Below, piece by piece: positions 1 to 7,865 of a stretch of 32,974 nucleotides of DNA (the stretch's first letter is position 1; each line of letters starts with the position of its first letter). Origin of the DNA: an uncultured Prevotellaceae bacterium (GTDB lineage: Bacteria; Bacteroidota; Bacteroidia; Bacteroidales; Muribaculaceae); the NCBI GenBank assembly GCA_947254205.1, contig CAMYCE010000011.1:1-32974 (forward strand), in the 5' to 3' direction. A program made the translations under genes and the position numbers. A model generated the notes under the pieces. It made no database searches. It was not told the origin of the DNA and was given only the letters and a program-made list of their open reading frames with translations.

Positions 1-101
1 AGACGGGGCACAAGACCATCATTCGCATGGACAACCAGCGATTCAACATCAAGGTTGCGCCCAACCTCTTCACCGTTTCCAAATTGGAGAAAGGACTCTG
101 A
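1..101 (+). CDS. C-terminal end of a probable outer-membrane lipoprotein-sorting (LolA-like) protein, partial
   Basis: Only the last 32 codons lie in the window, in the frame starting at base 3 and ending in TGA at 99-101. The visible peptide includes HKTIIRMDNQRFNIKV and ends SKLEKGL. I recall this kind of ending from Bacteroidetes LolA-like lipoprotein-sorting proteins, which are encoded next to MMPL/RND exporters and a DUF1302-like barrel protein; that is recollection, not a search result. The stop codon is two bases before the next ATG, so the two genes are almost certainly co-transcribed. The family call rests on a short tail plus the neighbour and is tentative. Confidence 0.5.
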   Translation, partial: TGHKTIIRMDNQRFNIKVAPNLFTVSKLEKGL

Positions 102-103
102 CC

Positions 104-1411
104 ATGAGAATGCTGCGATTATGGACGATGCTCTTGCTTGTGCCGATGTTCTCGGCACAAGCATCAGCCCAGATTGACACCTCGGCGGTGGAGACCGATT
201 CCGTTGATGCGGAATATGTGCAAGAGGAAGAAACGGAGGACAACGCCCTGCGCATTCAGGTAAAGGGCTTTCTCGACACCTACCATGCCGCACGCACCGA
301 GGGTAAAGCCGACTGGATGGCTTCGAGAACCCGTGCGCGCGGCGAGGTGAAACTCGAAAAAGGTGCTGCTTCCCTTTTTGTTTCCATGAACGCCACCTAC
401 AACGGCATACTGAAAGATCGCACCGGGCTGGAACTGCGTGAGGCATATCTCGCATACGCCAAAGGAAACTTTGACCTTCGGGTGGGACGGCAGATTGTAG
501 TATGGGGAGTGGCAGACGCTTTGCGCGTTACCGACTGCGTGTCGCCCTGCGACTATACCGAGTTCCTTGCTCAAGACTACGACGACATCCGTATGCCCGT
601 CAATGCCCTGCGTGCCAAATACACATGGCGCGCAGTGACATTCGAGGCGATATATAATCCCGTGGCCAGTTTCTTCATTCTTCCCACCAACCGATGCAAT
701 CCGTGGGCACTGACTCTGCCCTCGGCCTCCCTTCCCTATACCATAGATTTAGAAAGCGACAAACCGGAGAAAAGGCTTCGGAACATGGAGTACGGCGGGA
801 GGATAACGACCAATCTCAGCGGGATAGATTTCTCCTTGAGTGCCTTGCGGACGTGGAACAAGATGCCTGCTCTTTCACTTGCTGTGTCCGATGACAGAAA
901 GTCACTTCTGGTCAAGGGTGTATATCGTCCGATGACGATGCTCGGAGGCGACTGCTCGCTGCCTGTAGGGCCGTTTGTTCTTCGTGGCGAGGCTGCTTGC
1001 TATTTCGATGAGGCGCAAAGCGGAGGCGTTGGAAAAGACGTGGTTTGCCGAAACTCCTACAACGCACTTGTCGGCGTGGACTGGTATCCGGGCAACGATT
1101 GGAACTTCAGCGCGCAGTATTGCCACAAATACACGGCAGGCAACCTTGATGGTTTTTCTGCTTATTGCAATGCCGGACTTGCCACGGCAAGAATCTCGAA
1201 AGAATTGATGCGGAACACGCTGAAACTTTCAACATTCGCCTATATCGACGTAGCCAATGGTGGCGTTTTCAACCGCTTCTCCGCCTCCTACGCCTTGAAC
1301 GACCAAATCGAACTTACCACTGGATACGACTTTTTCCATGCCGACAAAGGCAAGTTTGCAATGTATAAACATAACTCCGAGGTATGGCTGAAAGCGAAAT
1401 ATTATTTTTGA
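104..1411 (+). CDS. DUF1302-like outer-membrane beta-barrel protein
   Basis: The protein has 435 residues. It starts with a clear signal peptide (basic MRMLR, hydrophobic LLLVPMF, then a likely cut after ASA near residue 22) and ends in KAKYYF, an aromatic terminus typical of barrels inserted by the BAM complex. Residues 50 onward contain alternating hydrophobic strands and the stretch LRVGRQIVVWGVADALRVTD, which resembles the DUF1302 family of porin-like proteins. It follows the previous stop by two bases. In Bacteroidetes such proteins accompany RND/MMPL exporters and LolA-like proteins, so a role in outer-membrane export of lipids or hydrophobic compounds is likely but inferred. Codon use differs from the rest of the window: CCG, ACG, GCG and CAG are noticeably more frequent here. 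No terminator is seen after it. Confidence 0.65.
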   Translation: MRMLRLWTMLLLVPMFSAQASAQIDTSAVETDSVDAEYVQEEETEDNALRIQVKGFLDTYHAARTEGKADWMASRTRARGEVKLEKGAASLFVSMNATYNGILKDRTGLELREAYLAYAKGNFDLRVGRQIVVWGVADALRVTDCVSPCDYTEFLAQDYDDIRMPVNALRAKYTWRAVTFEAIYNPVASFFILPTNRCNPWALTLPSASLPYTIDLESDKPEKRLRNMEYGGRITTNLSGIDFSLSALRTWNKMPALSLAVSDDRKSLLVKGVYRPMTMLGGDCSLPVGPFVLRGEAACYFDEAQSGGVGKDVVCRNSYNALVGVDWYPGNDWNFSAQYCHKYTAGNLDGFSAYCNAGLATARISKELMRNTLKLSTFAYIDVANGGVFNRFSASYALNDQIELTTGYDFFHADKGKFAMYKHNSEVWLKAKYYF

Positions 1412-1469
1412 TTTAAGCCACCATAAGGGTAGCAAATCTATTATATGGAAACAAGGGGACGCATCTATA

Positions 1470-1598
1470 ATGGCACACACTATATTGGGCATAAAGAATC
1501 CAACCGATTTGAGCAAGAACGGGCTTGCCTTGATGGTGGAAATCGTGCCGATGAGTGAAAAAAACTCACACTTCGATGAAACTCACATGAGGAAGTGA
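1470..1598 (+). CDS. Possible small ORF of 42 codons, unrecognised
   Basis: An ATG at 1470 opens a frame of 42 codons ending in TGA at 1596-1598. The product begins MAHTILGIKNPTDLSKNGLA and ends DETHMRK. The frame also stays open upstream into the end of the previous gene without another ATG. It has no signal peptide, membrane segment or motif I know. A purine-rich stretch (AAGGGGAC) lies 10-17 bases before the ATG, but ribosome-binding sites mean little in this group. It could be a small gene, a remnant, or chance; it lies at the boundary where codon use changes. Confidence 0.2.
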   Translation: MAHTILGIKNPTDLSKNGLALMVEIVPMSEKNSHFDETHMRK

Positions 1599-1611
1599 TG
1601 ATTATTTTTTT

Positions 1612-1619
1612 TAACTTTG
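1612..1619 (+). promoter_or_regulatory. Promoter -7 box of guaA
   Basis: TAACTTTG is an exact match to the Bacteroidetes -7 consensus TAnnTTTG. It lies 35 bases before the guaA ATG and gives a leader of about 25-30 bases. No convincing -33 TTTG was found at the usual spacing. Confidence 0.6.
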
Positions 1620-1653
1620 TGGCAAGAAAAAGAAACACTAAAAGCTCAACTCA

Positions 1654-3198
1654 ATGCAGCAAAAAATCATCATTTTAGATTTCGGCTCGCAGACGACTCA
1701 GCTCATTGGCCGCAGGGTGCGTGAGCTCGACACCTTCTGCGAAATTTTGCCCTACAACAAGTTCCCCGTTGGCGACAAAAGCGTGATAGGCGTTATTCTA
1801 TCGGGCTCGCCCTACTCGGTGCACGACAAAGAGGCCTTCAAGGTCGATTTGAGCCAATTCATTGGCAAAGTGCCTGTGCTTGGCATTTGCTATGGCGCAC
1901 AGTTTATTTCACACAGCAATGGTGGCAAAGTTGAGAGCACCGGCACTCGCGAGTATGGTCGCGCCCATTTGCAAGACTTTGATGCCCAAGACGCATTGTT
2001 CAAAGGTTTTGAGCCCAACTCTCAAGTGTGGATGAGCCACGGCGACACCATCACTGCCATTCCACAAGATTGCCATGTGATAGCCTCAACAACCGATGTG
2101 AAATATGCCGCCTATGCCAGTAGCACCAATCCTGTGTGGGCAGTTCAATTTCACCCCGAAGTGTTTCACTCAACCCAAGGCAAACTGTTGCTCGAAAACT
2201 TTGTGGTAAACATTTGTGGCAGCCGTCGAGAGTGGAGTGCAGCCTCGTTTGTAGAAACCACAGTGCAGGAGCTCAAGCAACAATTGGGCAACGACCGTGT
2301 GATTTTGGGACTATCGGGTGGTGTTGATTCAAGCGTGTGTGCCACCTTGCTCAACAAGGCTATCGGTCAAAATCTCACCTGCATTTTTGTGGACCATGGC
2401 ATGTTGCGCAAAGACGAGTTCAACAAGGTGATGGAAGCCTACAAGGGGCTTGGACTCAACGTGATTGGTGTTGATGCCAGCGAAAAATTCTTTCAAGACC
2501 TTGAAGGCGTGACCGACCCCGAACAAAAACGCAAAATCATTGGTCGCGACTTTGTGGAAGTGTTTAATGCCGAGGCTAAGAAAATAACCGATGCCAAATG
2601 GCTTGCCCAAGGCACTATCTACCCCGACCGCATCGAGAGCTTGAGCATCACAGGCATGACCATCAAGAGCCATCACAATGTGGGAGGACTGCCCAAGGAG
2701 ATGAAACTCAAGCTGTGCGAACCCTTGCAATGGCTGTTTAAAGACGAGGTGCGCCGCGTGGGCTACCAAATGGAAATGCCTGAGCAACTCATCAAGCGTC
2801 ACCCCTTCCCCGGTCCAGGCCTTGCCGTGCGCATTTTGGGCGACATCACACGTGAGAAAGTGCGCATTTTGCAAGATGCCGACGACATCTATATCGAGGC
2901 TCTGCACAACTACATTTGCCCCGATGGCGAGCCCCTCTACGACAAGGTGTGGCAAGCTGGCACTGTGCTCTTGAGCACAATACGCAGTGTGGGCGTGATG
3001 GGCGATGAGCGCACCTATGAGCACCCCGTGGCACTGCGTGCCGTGACCAGCACCGACGCCATGACTGCCGACTGGGCACACCTGCCCTATGACTTCATGG
3101 CCAAAGTGAGCAATGAAATCATCAATAAGGTGAAGGGCGTGAATCGTGTGTGCTATGACATCTCGTCCAAGCCACCTGCAACTATCGAGTGGGAATAA
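1654..3198 (+). CDS. guaA: GMP synthase (glutamine-hydrolysing)
   Basis: This cytoplasmic enzyme converts XMP to GMP using ATP and glutamine, the last step of guanine nucleotide synthesis. The 514 residues match the normal length. The N-terminal class I glutamine amidotransferase domain (about 1-190) has the nucleophile Cys79 in GICYGAQ and the His167/Glu169 pair in QFHPEV. The ATP-pyrophosphatase domain has the P-loop SGGVDSS at 221-227, and the C-terminal dimerisation domain ends with the conserved KPPATIEWE. All catalytic residues are present. The gene stands alone with its own -7 box and a strong terminator 30 bases after the stop. The ATG at 1654 gives the standard start close to the IIILDFGSQ strand. 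Confidence 0.98.
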   Translation: MQQKIIILDFGSQTTQLIGRRVRELDTFCEILPYNKFPVGDKSVIGVILSGSPYSVHDKEAFKVDLSQFIGKVPVLGICYGAQFISHSNGGKVESTGTREYGRAHLQDFDAQDALFKGFEPNSQVWMSHGDTITAIPQDCHVIASTTDVKYAAYASSTNPVWAVQFHPEVFHSTQGKLLLENFVVNICGSRREWSAASFVETTVQELKQQLGNDRVILGLSGGVDSSVCATLLNKAIGQNLTCIFVDHGMLRKDEFNKVMEAYKGLGLNVIGVDASEKFFQDLEGVTDPEQKRKIIGRDFVEVFNAEAKKITDAKWLAQGTIYPDRIESLSITGMTIKSHHNVGGLPKEMKLKLCEPLQWLFKDEVRRVGYQMEMPEQLIKRHPFPGPGLAVRILGDITREKVRILQDADDIYIEALHNYICPDGEPLYDKVWQAGTVLLSTIRSVGVMGDERTYEHPVALRAVTSTDAMTADWAHLPYDFMAKVSNEIINKVKGVNRVCYDISSKPPATIEWE

Positions 3199-3227
3199 AA
3201 AAACAATTATTACAAATATAGTATATC

Positions 3228-3272
3228 AAAAACAAGGAGCAGTTCTACATGAAATAGCTGCTCCTTGTTTTT
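3228..3272 (+). terminator. Rho-independent terminator of guaA
   Basis: A perfect 15-bp inverted repeat (arms 3228-3242 and 3258-3272, core CAAGGAGCAG/CTGCTCCTTG) with a 15-base loop ends in a run of Ts. The last arm overlaps the first bases of the 195-bp repeat that follows. Confidence 0.9.
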
Positions 3273-3461
3273 AACCAAAATCGGTCATTAGGTTTCTTTG
3301 TTTTTGTCAAATTATTTTGAGTAATTTTTGATTGATTTTGAGGGCGTTTAGCGGGCTAAACAACCGAAAAAGCAGTCAAAAAGAACCAAAATAAATGATA
3401 AAGGCAAGGAAAAGCCTAAGATATGTTCTTATTGCGACCTAATGACCGATTGGGGTTTAAC
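3267..3461 (+). repeat. 195-bp intergenic repeat with terminal inverted repeats, copy 1
   Basis: The sequence recurs in reverse complement at 20474-20668 with five mismatches and no gaps by my count (about 97% identity). Both ends carry AATCGGTCATTAGGT as an inverted repeat (left near 3279-3293, right complement near 3436-3450). The middle has the palindrome GTTTAGCGGGCTAAAC at 3346-3361. It has no ORF of note and looks like a MITE or a structured RNA element. It fills nearly all the space between the guaA terminator and the methyltransferase gene, and ends 17 bases before that gene's ATG. Confidence 0.9.
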
Positions 3462-3478
3462 CCTCTTCAACATCTCAC

Positions 3479-3982
3479 ATGCACTATATTTCACACTATC
3501 GGTCGCCACTGGGGGGCACAACAATGGCATCAAATGGTGAAGCCCTCACCGGGTTGTGGTTTGACGGGCAACAACATTTTGCTTCAACGCTATCTTGCCA
3601 ATACCAAGAAAAGGATTTGTCGATATTTGACAAAACAAAAGAGTGGCTCAACATCTACTTTAGTGGGCGCAACCCCAATTTCACTCCACCCATAAGCCTT
3701 GAGGGCACTCCTTTCAGGAAGCAAGTGTGGGAGATGCTCACCCGCATTCCCTATGGGCAAGTCACCACCTATCGAGCCCTTGCACAAGCCATCGCTCAAG
3801 AGCGTGGACTGGCACAAATGGCCGCTCAAGCCGTTGGGGGAGCTGTGGGGCACAACCCTATCTCCATCATCATTCCCTGCCATCGTGTAGTGGGAAGTGA
3901 TGGCAGTCTCACTGGCTATGCCGGTGGCATCGACAAGAAACTCAAGCTGCTGAAACTCGAAAACGCCAAATACGGCCAGTGA
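3479..3982 (+). CDS. ogt: Methylated-DNA-[protein]-cysteine S-methyltransferase (O6-alkylguanine repair)
   Basis: This suicide repair protein transfers alkyl groups from O6-alkylguanine in DNA to its own cysteine. The 167 residues match the Ogt/AGT length. The acceptor Cys134 sits in the signature IIPCHRVV at 131-138; the helix-turn-helix DNA-binding part lies around YGQVTTYRALAQAIA (92-106), and AVGGAVGHNP (118-127) is the conserved recognition and Asn-hinge region. The start MHYISHYRSPLG agrees with family N-termini, which begin close to a Y-x-SP-(L/I)-G strand, so ATG 3479 is preferred. No -7 box was found between the repeat element and the ATG, so transcription may begin inside the element. 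The stop is three bases from the stop of the convergent nucleotidase gene. Confidence 0.93.
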   Translation: MHYISHYRSPLGGTTMASNGEALTGLWFDGQQHFASTLSCQYQEKDLSIFDKTKEWLNIYFSGRNPNFTPPISLEGTPFRKQVWEMLTRIPYGQVTTYRALAQAIAQERGLAQMAAQAVGGAVGHNPISIIIPCHRVVGSDGSLTGYAGGIDKKLKLLKLENAKYGQ

Positions 3983-3985
3983 TTA

Positions 3986-5722
3986 TCATTTAAAAAGCAA
4001 GCGATAGTCGCGCTGGGCAGCTGCCTTTGTCCATTTTTCGGGCACAAAACGCCAATTGTGGTTGGGGGCAGGATTGATCAACCGCTTGCGTTGAATAGCT
4101 TGCGCCAAATAGTGGCGCAGGTCTAAGTCGCTTTGATACACAATGCGGCTTGCAAGCTGGTCGCGAGCAATGCCAGCTCCACGAGTGAGCAATTCACCTC
4201 CACCATTGGCTCGGTAACTACTCATAGCTACCTTATAGACTTGGGTGGCAACAAATGGCGAGCCATTGGACATTTGCAAAATCTTCACACGGCTACCCAC
4301 TGGTTGAGTGACATCTACTTCATAGTCGATGCCGGCAGCACTATCAAAATTATAGGTACGTCCTGCAAATTGCATTTTGCCACCATCTTTTTTCATGAGA
4401 ATGAGGTGATCGCTGGCACTGGTCATGGTGTTGCACCACATGCCATAACTCATTTCGAGATGCCGACGAATTTCCTCGCCAGTCATGTTCATCACATAAA
4501 GCTGATTTTCAAACTTGTAAAGAGAGAACATATCGCCCATCGTGATTTTGCCCTTTTCAAGTTTCAAGTCGGTGCCCAAGGGTGCACTAAAAGCCACATC
4601 GGCATGCGTGATTTCGAGTTCAAGATTTAAAATTAAATCATTGAAGGCACTATTGCCAAAAAAGCAATCGCGAGTGGTTATCGTGTGGGCAATTTCGCCA
4701 ATGGGCTGCGAAATCCAGCGTTGAGCTTTATCGATAAATGGCTGAAAATAATTCATGTAATTTTCATCAACATCACATTGGGTGACATCGGTGAGCATGC
4801 CCTCGTTAGAGATTATGTGCCATTTTTTTCCATCATATTCCAATTTCACAACAGCATCGCCCACAGCCTGTGCGGCATTGGCTCCATTGAGCAAGAGCAC
4901 CTGCTTGCCACCGGGCGACATCTCATAGCCATTGTGGCGAGTGTGATCGTGCCCAAAGAAGATTATATCAAAACCCTCAACTTGCTGCGCCACCTCGCGT
5001 GCAGCATTCTCGCGATAGCCTTCGGCAACAATACCTCCTTTATAGCCACTGTGAAACAAGCCCACTATCACATCGGGGTGCTCATTGCGTTTCAAGAAAT
5101 CGACCCAATAGCGAGCACTCAACACCATTTCTTGAAACTTCAGGCCTCGCCACACGTCGGGTGCAAGCCAGTGGGGTATTGCAGGAGTGAGCAACCCCAA
5201 CACAGCCACCTTCACCCCTCCTCGATTGAGCATCACATAGGGTTTCACATAGGGCATGCCCGTGGCCACATCTATCACATTGGCACCCAAAGTGGGGCAA
5301 TCGACCTCACCTATCCATTTGTCGTAGACCGCATGCCCCGGTTCAATATCGTGATTGCCCAAGTTCTGGGCATCGTAGCACAAATAGTTGACAACTTCAC
5401 CGGCAATATTGCATTGCAAGGTGTCAAGATAATTGGAAAAATAGCTAATGGGCTGCCCCTGCAATATATCGCCATTATCAAGCAAGATGAGTCGGTCGCC
5501 ATAGCTGTGGCGCAAACGATTCACATAGCTGCTCACACGAGCCATCGAACCCGAAGCAGGCTTGCCTGTCATGAAATCGATGGGAAAGAAACTGCCGTGC
5601 ACATCGGTTGTAGACACGATGCGCAATTCTTGAATTTGCCCTTGAGTGGGTTGCGATGGTTGAGCTTGAAGACCTGAAAAGCCACACAACATCAGCAATA
5701 GAAATATCACATATCTTGTCAT
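3986..5722 (-). CDS. Exported bifunctional metallophosphatase/5'-nucleotidase (UshA/CpdB-like)
   Basis: The enzyme probably removes phosphate from extracellular nucleotides or cyclic nucleotides in the periplasm. I chose the ATG at 5722 (578 residues) rather than the in-frame ATG at 5758, because it places MTRYVIFLLLMLCGFSGLQA as a signal peptide at the very N-terminus. The metallophosphoesterase domain shows all metal ligands: Asp40 and His42 (TTDVHG), Asp82 and Asp85 (LDNGDILQG), Asn123 and His124 (GNHD), His224 and the pair His258/His260 (FFGHDH). A 5'-nucleotidase C-terminal domain follows from about residue 330, with substrate-binding motifs such as YRANGGGEL. The gene is divergent from the DUF389 gene and convergent with the methyltransferase gene. 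Exact substrate preference cannot be read from the sequence. Confidence 0.9.
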   Translation of the reverse strand: MTRYVIFLLLMLCGFSGLQAQPSQPTQGQIQELRIVSTTDVHGSFFPIDFMTGKPASGSMARVSSYVNRLRHSYGDRLILLDNGDILQGQPISYFSNYLDTLQCNIAGEVVNYLCYDAQNLGNHDIEPGHAVYDKWIGEVDCPTLGANVIDVATGMPYVKPYVMLNRGGVKVAVLGLLTPAIPHWLAPDVWRGLKFQEMVLSARYWVDFLKRNEHPDVIVGLFHSGYKGGIVAEGYRENAAREVAQQVEGFDIIFFGHDHTRHNGYEMSPGGKQVLLLNGANAAQAVGDAVVKLEYDGKKWHIISNEGMLTDVTQCDVDENYMNYFQPFIDKAQRWISQPIGEIAHTITTRDCFFGNSAFNDLILNLELEITHADVAFSAPLGTDLKLEKGKITMGDMFSLYKFENQLYVMNMTGEEIRRHLEMSYGMWCNTMTSASDHLILMKKDGGKMQFAGRTYNFDSAAGIDYEVDVTQPVGSRVKILQMSNGSPFVATQVYKVAMSSYRANGGGELLTRGAGIARDQLASRIVYQSDLDLRHYLAQAIQRKRLINPAPNHNWRFVPEKWTKAAAQRDYRLLFK

Positions 5723-5839
5723 GAATCTATCTTTTTTATTGATGAAAAAGGATTGCAAATTTTGGCATTTTTTTTGACATCTGCAAAAACTTTGGTCGCC
5801 ATCTCAGAGTCATTCAATGGATATATCTATTTTTTTATG

Positions 5840-5847
5840 TAAATTTG
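5840..5847 (+). promoter_or_regulatory. Promoter -7 box of the DUF389 gene
   Basis: TAAATTTG matches TAnnTTTG exactly and lies 28 bases before the ATG at 5876. No clear -33 TTG was seen. The region is the divergent spacer with the nucleotidase gene; I found no matching box on the minus strand. Confidence 0.55.
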
Positions 5848-5875
5848 CATTAATCAATCAATATTTTGCCAACTC

Positions 5876-7198
5876 ATGAACTTTAAAGATTATTTCAATG
5901 CCAACCGCGATCTTGAGAGTCAAGAAAAAAGCGTAGAGCAAATCAAAGGTGGAGTTTCATTTAAAGGAGCCAACTTGTGGCTACTCATTTTTGCCATTCT
6001 CATAGCCTCGCTTGGGCTCAATGTCAACTCAACGGCTGTTATCATTGGCGCAATGCTCATTTCGCCCCTCATGGGTCCAATCATTGGCATGGGCTTGGCT
6101 GTGGGCACCAATGATGTAGAATTGCTCAAGCGAGCCTCCCAGAACTACATTGTGGCAACCCTCATCAGCATCATGGCAGCCACATTTTATTTCTTGCTCA
6201 CCCCCTATCAAGGCACACAATCGGAGTTGCTGGCGCGCACCTCCCCCACCCTCTATGACGTGATGATAGCCTTCATTGGAGGAGGCGCGGGAATTTTGGC
6301 CTTGTGCATTCGCGACAAGGGCAATGTGCTGCCCGGTGTGGCCATTGCCACCGCCCTCATGCCACCATTGTGCACTGCTGGCTATGGACTGGCTTCGGGA
6401 AGCATGAAATTCTTTTTGGGGGCATTTTTTCTCTATTTCATCAACACCGTTTTCATTGCCCTATCCACCTTTATTGGCGTGAAAATGATGCGCTTTGAGC
6501 CCAAAACCTTTATCGACCCCAAACGTGCCAAAGTGGGACGACGCACCATTGTTGCCGTTGTTGTGCTCACCATGATTCCTGCCGCCTACATGACATGGCT
6601 CACCATGCAGCAAAGCTTGATGGACCGTCAAATGGGGCAATTCATTCGCCATCACCTCAAGTGGGACGGCTCGCAAATTATAGCCAATAGCATTAACGAC
6701 GACAGCACCATTCATGTGGTGGCAGTGGGCAACATCATCTCGCAAGAAAAAATCAAAGATGCACAAGCCGCATTAAACAACTACTCGTCGCTGCAAGGCT
6801 ACAAGCTCAAACTCATACAAGGCACCACCACCGACAGCATCATGGCGTTGAGCAATCGCCTCACAGGCCTATATGCCAACGGCAACAACCAGCAGCAACT
6901 GCTCGAACAAGCCACCGAAGAAAACAATGCCTTGCGCAAGCAACTTGCCTATTATCAAGACTATGAGCAATTGAGTCGCGACATTAAAAGCGAGGTAAAA
7001 GTAATAGCGCCACAGGTCAAGTCGATAGCCCTCATGCCCACCTTGCAAGTGAGCACCGACACCGTACCCGAACAACGCCGACTCACCGCCATTGTCACCC
7101 TTGGGCGTTCCATCAACAATGCCACCCACACCCAACTCCTCAATTGGCTCAAAGCAAGATGCCACAATAGCAACTTGAACCTCATCATTGAGCGATGA
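5876..7198 (+). CDS. DUF389 family inner-membrane protein
   Basis: The 440-residue protein has about six to seven transmembrane segments in the first 245 residues. These include the family signature GAMLISPLMGPIIGMG (58-73) and a second signature, GVAIATALMPPLCTAGYGL (154-172). Together they place it in DUF389 (the TIGR00341-like proteins). Residues 245-440 form a hydrophilic domain with a helical stretch near 340-380 that is probably a coiled coil. The biochemical role of the family is unknown; the paired G/P-rich membrane motifs suggest a channel or transporter fold, which is inference. The gene has its own -7 box, and no terminator is seen before the copper cluster 85 bases downstream, so some read-through into that cluster is possible. 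Confidence 0.9.
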   Translation: MNFKDYFNANRDLESQEKSVEQIKGGVSFKGANLWLLIFAILIASLGLNVNSTAVIIGAMLISPLMGPIIGMGLAVGTNDVELLKRASQNYIVATLISIMAATFYFLLTPYQGTQSELLARTSPTLYDVMIAFIGGGAGILALCIRDKGNVLPGVAIATALMPPLCTAGYGLASGSMKFFLGAFFLYFINTVFIALSTFIGVKMMRFEPKTFIDPKRAKVGRRTIVAVVVLTMIPAAYMTWLTMQQSLMDRQMGQFIRHHLKWDGSQIIANSINDDSTIHVVAVGNIISQEKIKDAQAALNNYSSLQGYKLKLIQGTTTDSIMALSNRLTGLYANGNNQQQLLEQATEENNALRKQLAYYQDYEQLSRDIKSEVKVIAPQVKSIALMPTLQVSTDTVPEQRRLTAIVTLGRSINNATHTQLLNWLKARCHNSNLNLIIER

Positions 7199-7226
7199 GC
7201 GACGGCAAAGAAAGGTGGAAAAAAAC

Positions 7227-7257
7227 ATTGTTCGGCCAATTTAAATCACTATTTTTG
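7227..7257 (+). promoter_or_regulatory. Promoter of the AraC-type regulator gene
   Basis: An ATTG (7227-7230) and the -7 box TATTTTTG (7250-7257) are separated by 19 bases, a full match to Bacteroidetes promoter architecture. The expected transcription start near 7263 leaves about 20 bases before the TTG start codon at 7284. Confidence 0.7.
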
Positions 7258-7283
7258 CATTCAACACCAAAAATAGAAAAGTT

Positions 7284-7859
7284 TTGCACAACACAGCTAC
7301 CATAGCGCAACTCACGATCAAGAACATGGTGTGTCCACGGTGTGTAGAAGCTGTGAAGCACATCTTTAAGTCCATCGGCATAACCGCTGTAGATGTGGAG
7401 ATTGGTCATGCCAACATCAAGCAAAACTTCAACACCATGCAGCTTGCCCAACTCTCCCAATTGCTACATCATGCAGGATTTGAATTGTTGCACAACCAAG
7501 ACGAAATTTGGGTCGAACGCATCAAAACAATCGTCATGCAACTGGCACGCAAAAATGATGGTGAACCCGTGAAACTATCGCAGGAATTGGCTGAAGCACT
7601 TCATATCGATTACAACCGATTGAGCACTTTTTTCAGCAATCACGAGCATCGCACCATTGAAAAATTCTATATTGCTCACAAAATTGAATATGTGAAAGAA
7701 CTGCTTGATTATGGCGAACTCACCGTGAGCGAAATTGCCTTTAAAACCGGCTATTCGAGCGTGGCACACTTGTCGCGCCAATTCAAGCAAGTGACGGGTG
7801 TAGCCCCCACTCAATACAAGCAACAACAACCGAGCCGGCTACCGCTCGATAAAATATAA
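7284..7859 (+). CDS. AraC-family regulator with an N-terminal HMA-like metal-sensing domain
   Basis: The 191-residue protein joins two parts. Residues 7-70 look like a heavy-metal-associated (HMA) fold with a CxxC pair at Cys17 and Cys20 (NMVCPRC). Residues 93-180 form an AraC-type helix-turn-helix DNA-binding domain, with ELTVSEIAFKTGYSSVAHLS and the family-typical ending FKQVTGVAPTQYK. The start is a TTG at 7284: the next in-frame ATG (codon 15) would remove the first strand of the HMA fold, and the promoter lies about 30 bases upstream. It is the first gene of a cluster with a Cu+ ATPase and a CopZ-like protein, so a copper-responsive activator is the natural inference. Metal binding itself is not shown by the sequence beyond the Cys pair. 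Confidence 0.85.
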   Translation: MHNTATIAQLTIKNMVCPRCVEAVKHIFKSIGITAVDVEIGHANIKQNFNTMQLAQLSQLLHHAGFELLHNQDEIWVERIKTIVMQLARKNDGEPVKLSQELAEALHIDYNRLSTFFSNHEHRTIEKFYIAHKIEYVKELLDYGELTVSEIAFKTGYSSVAHLSRQFKQVTGVAPTQYKQQQPSRLPLDKI

Positions 7860-7865
7860 ACAACA

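Noticed and set aside
3267..3461. Interpretation of the 195-bp repeat as an insertion sequence or riboswitch.
   Set aside because: There is no transposase frame, and no riboswitch consensus I know is recognisable. It is kept as an unclassified repeat.
3979..3989. Stops of the methyltransferase and nucleotidase genes only three bases apart, suggesting overlapping or antisense regulation.
   Set aside because: Tight convergent ends are common in compact genomes, and no shared hairpin or other signal is visible here.
4685..5677. A 330-codon open frame opposite the nucleotidase gene.
   Set aside because: It lies fully antisense to a gene with all catalytic motifs and its product has the His/Ile-rich look of a shadow frame.
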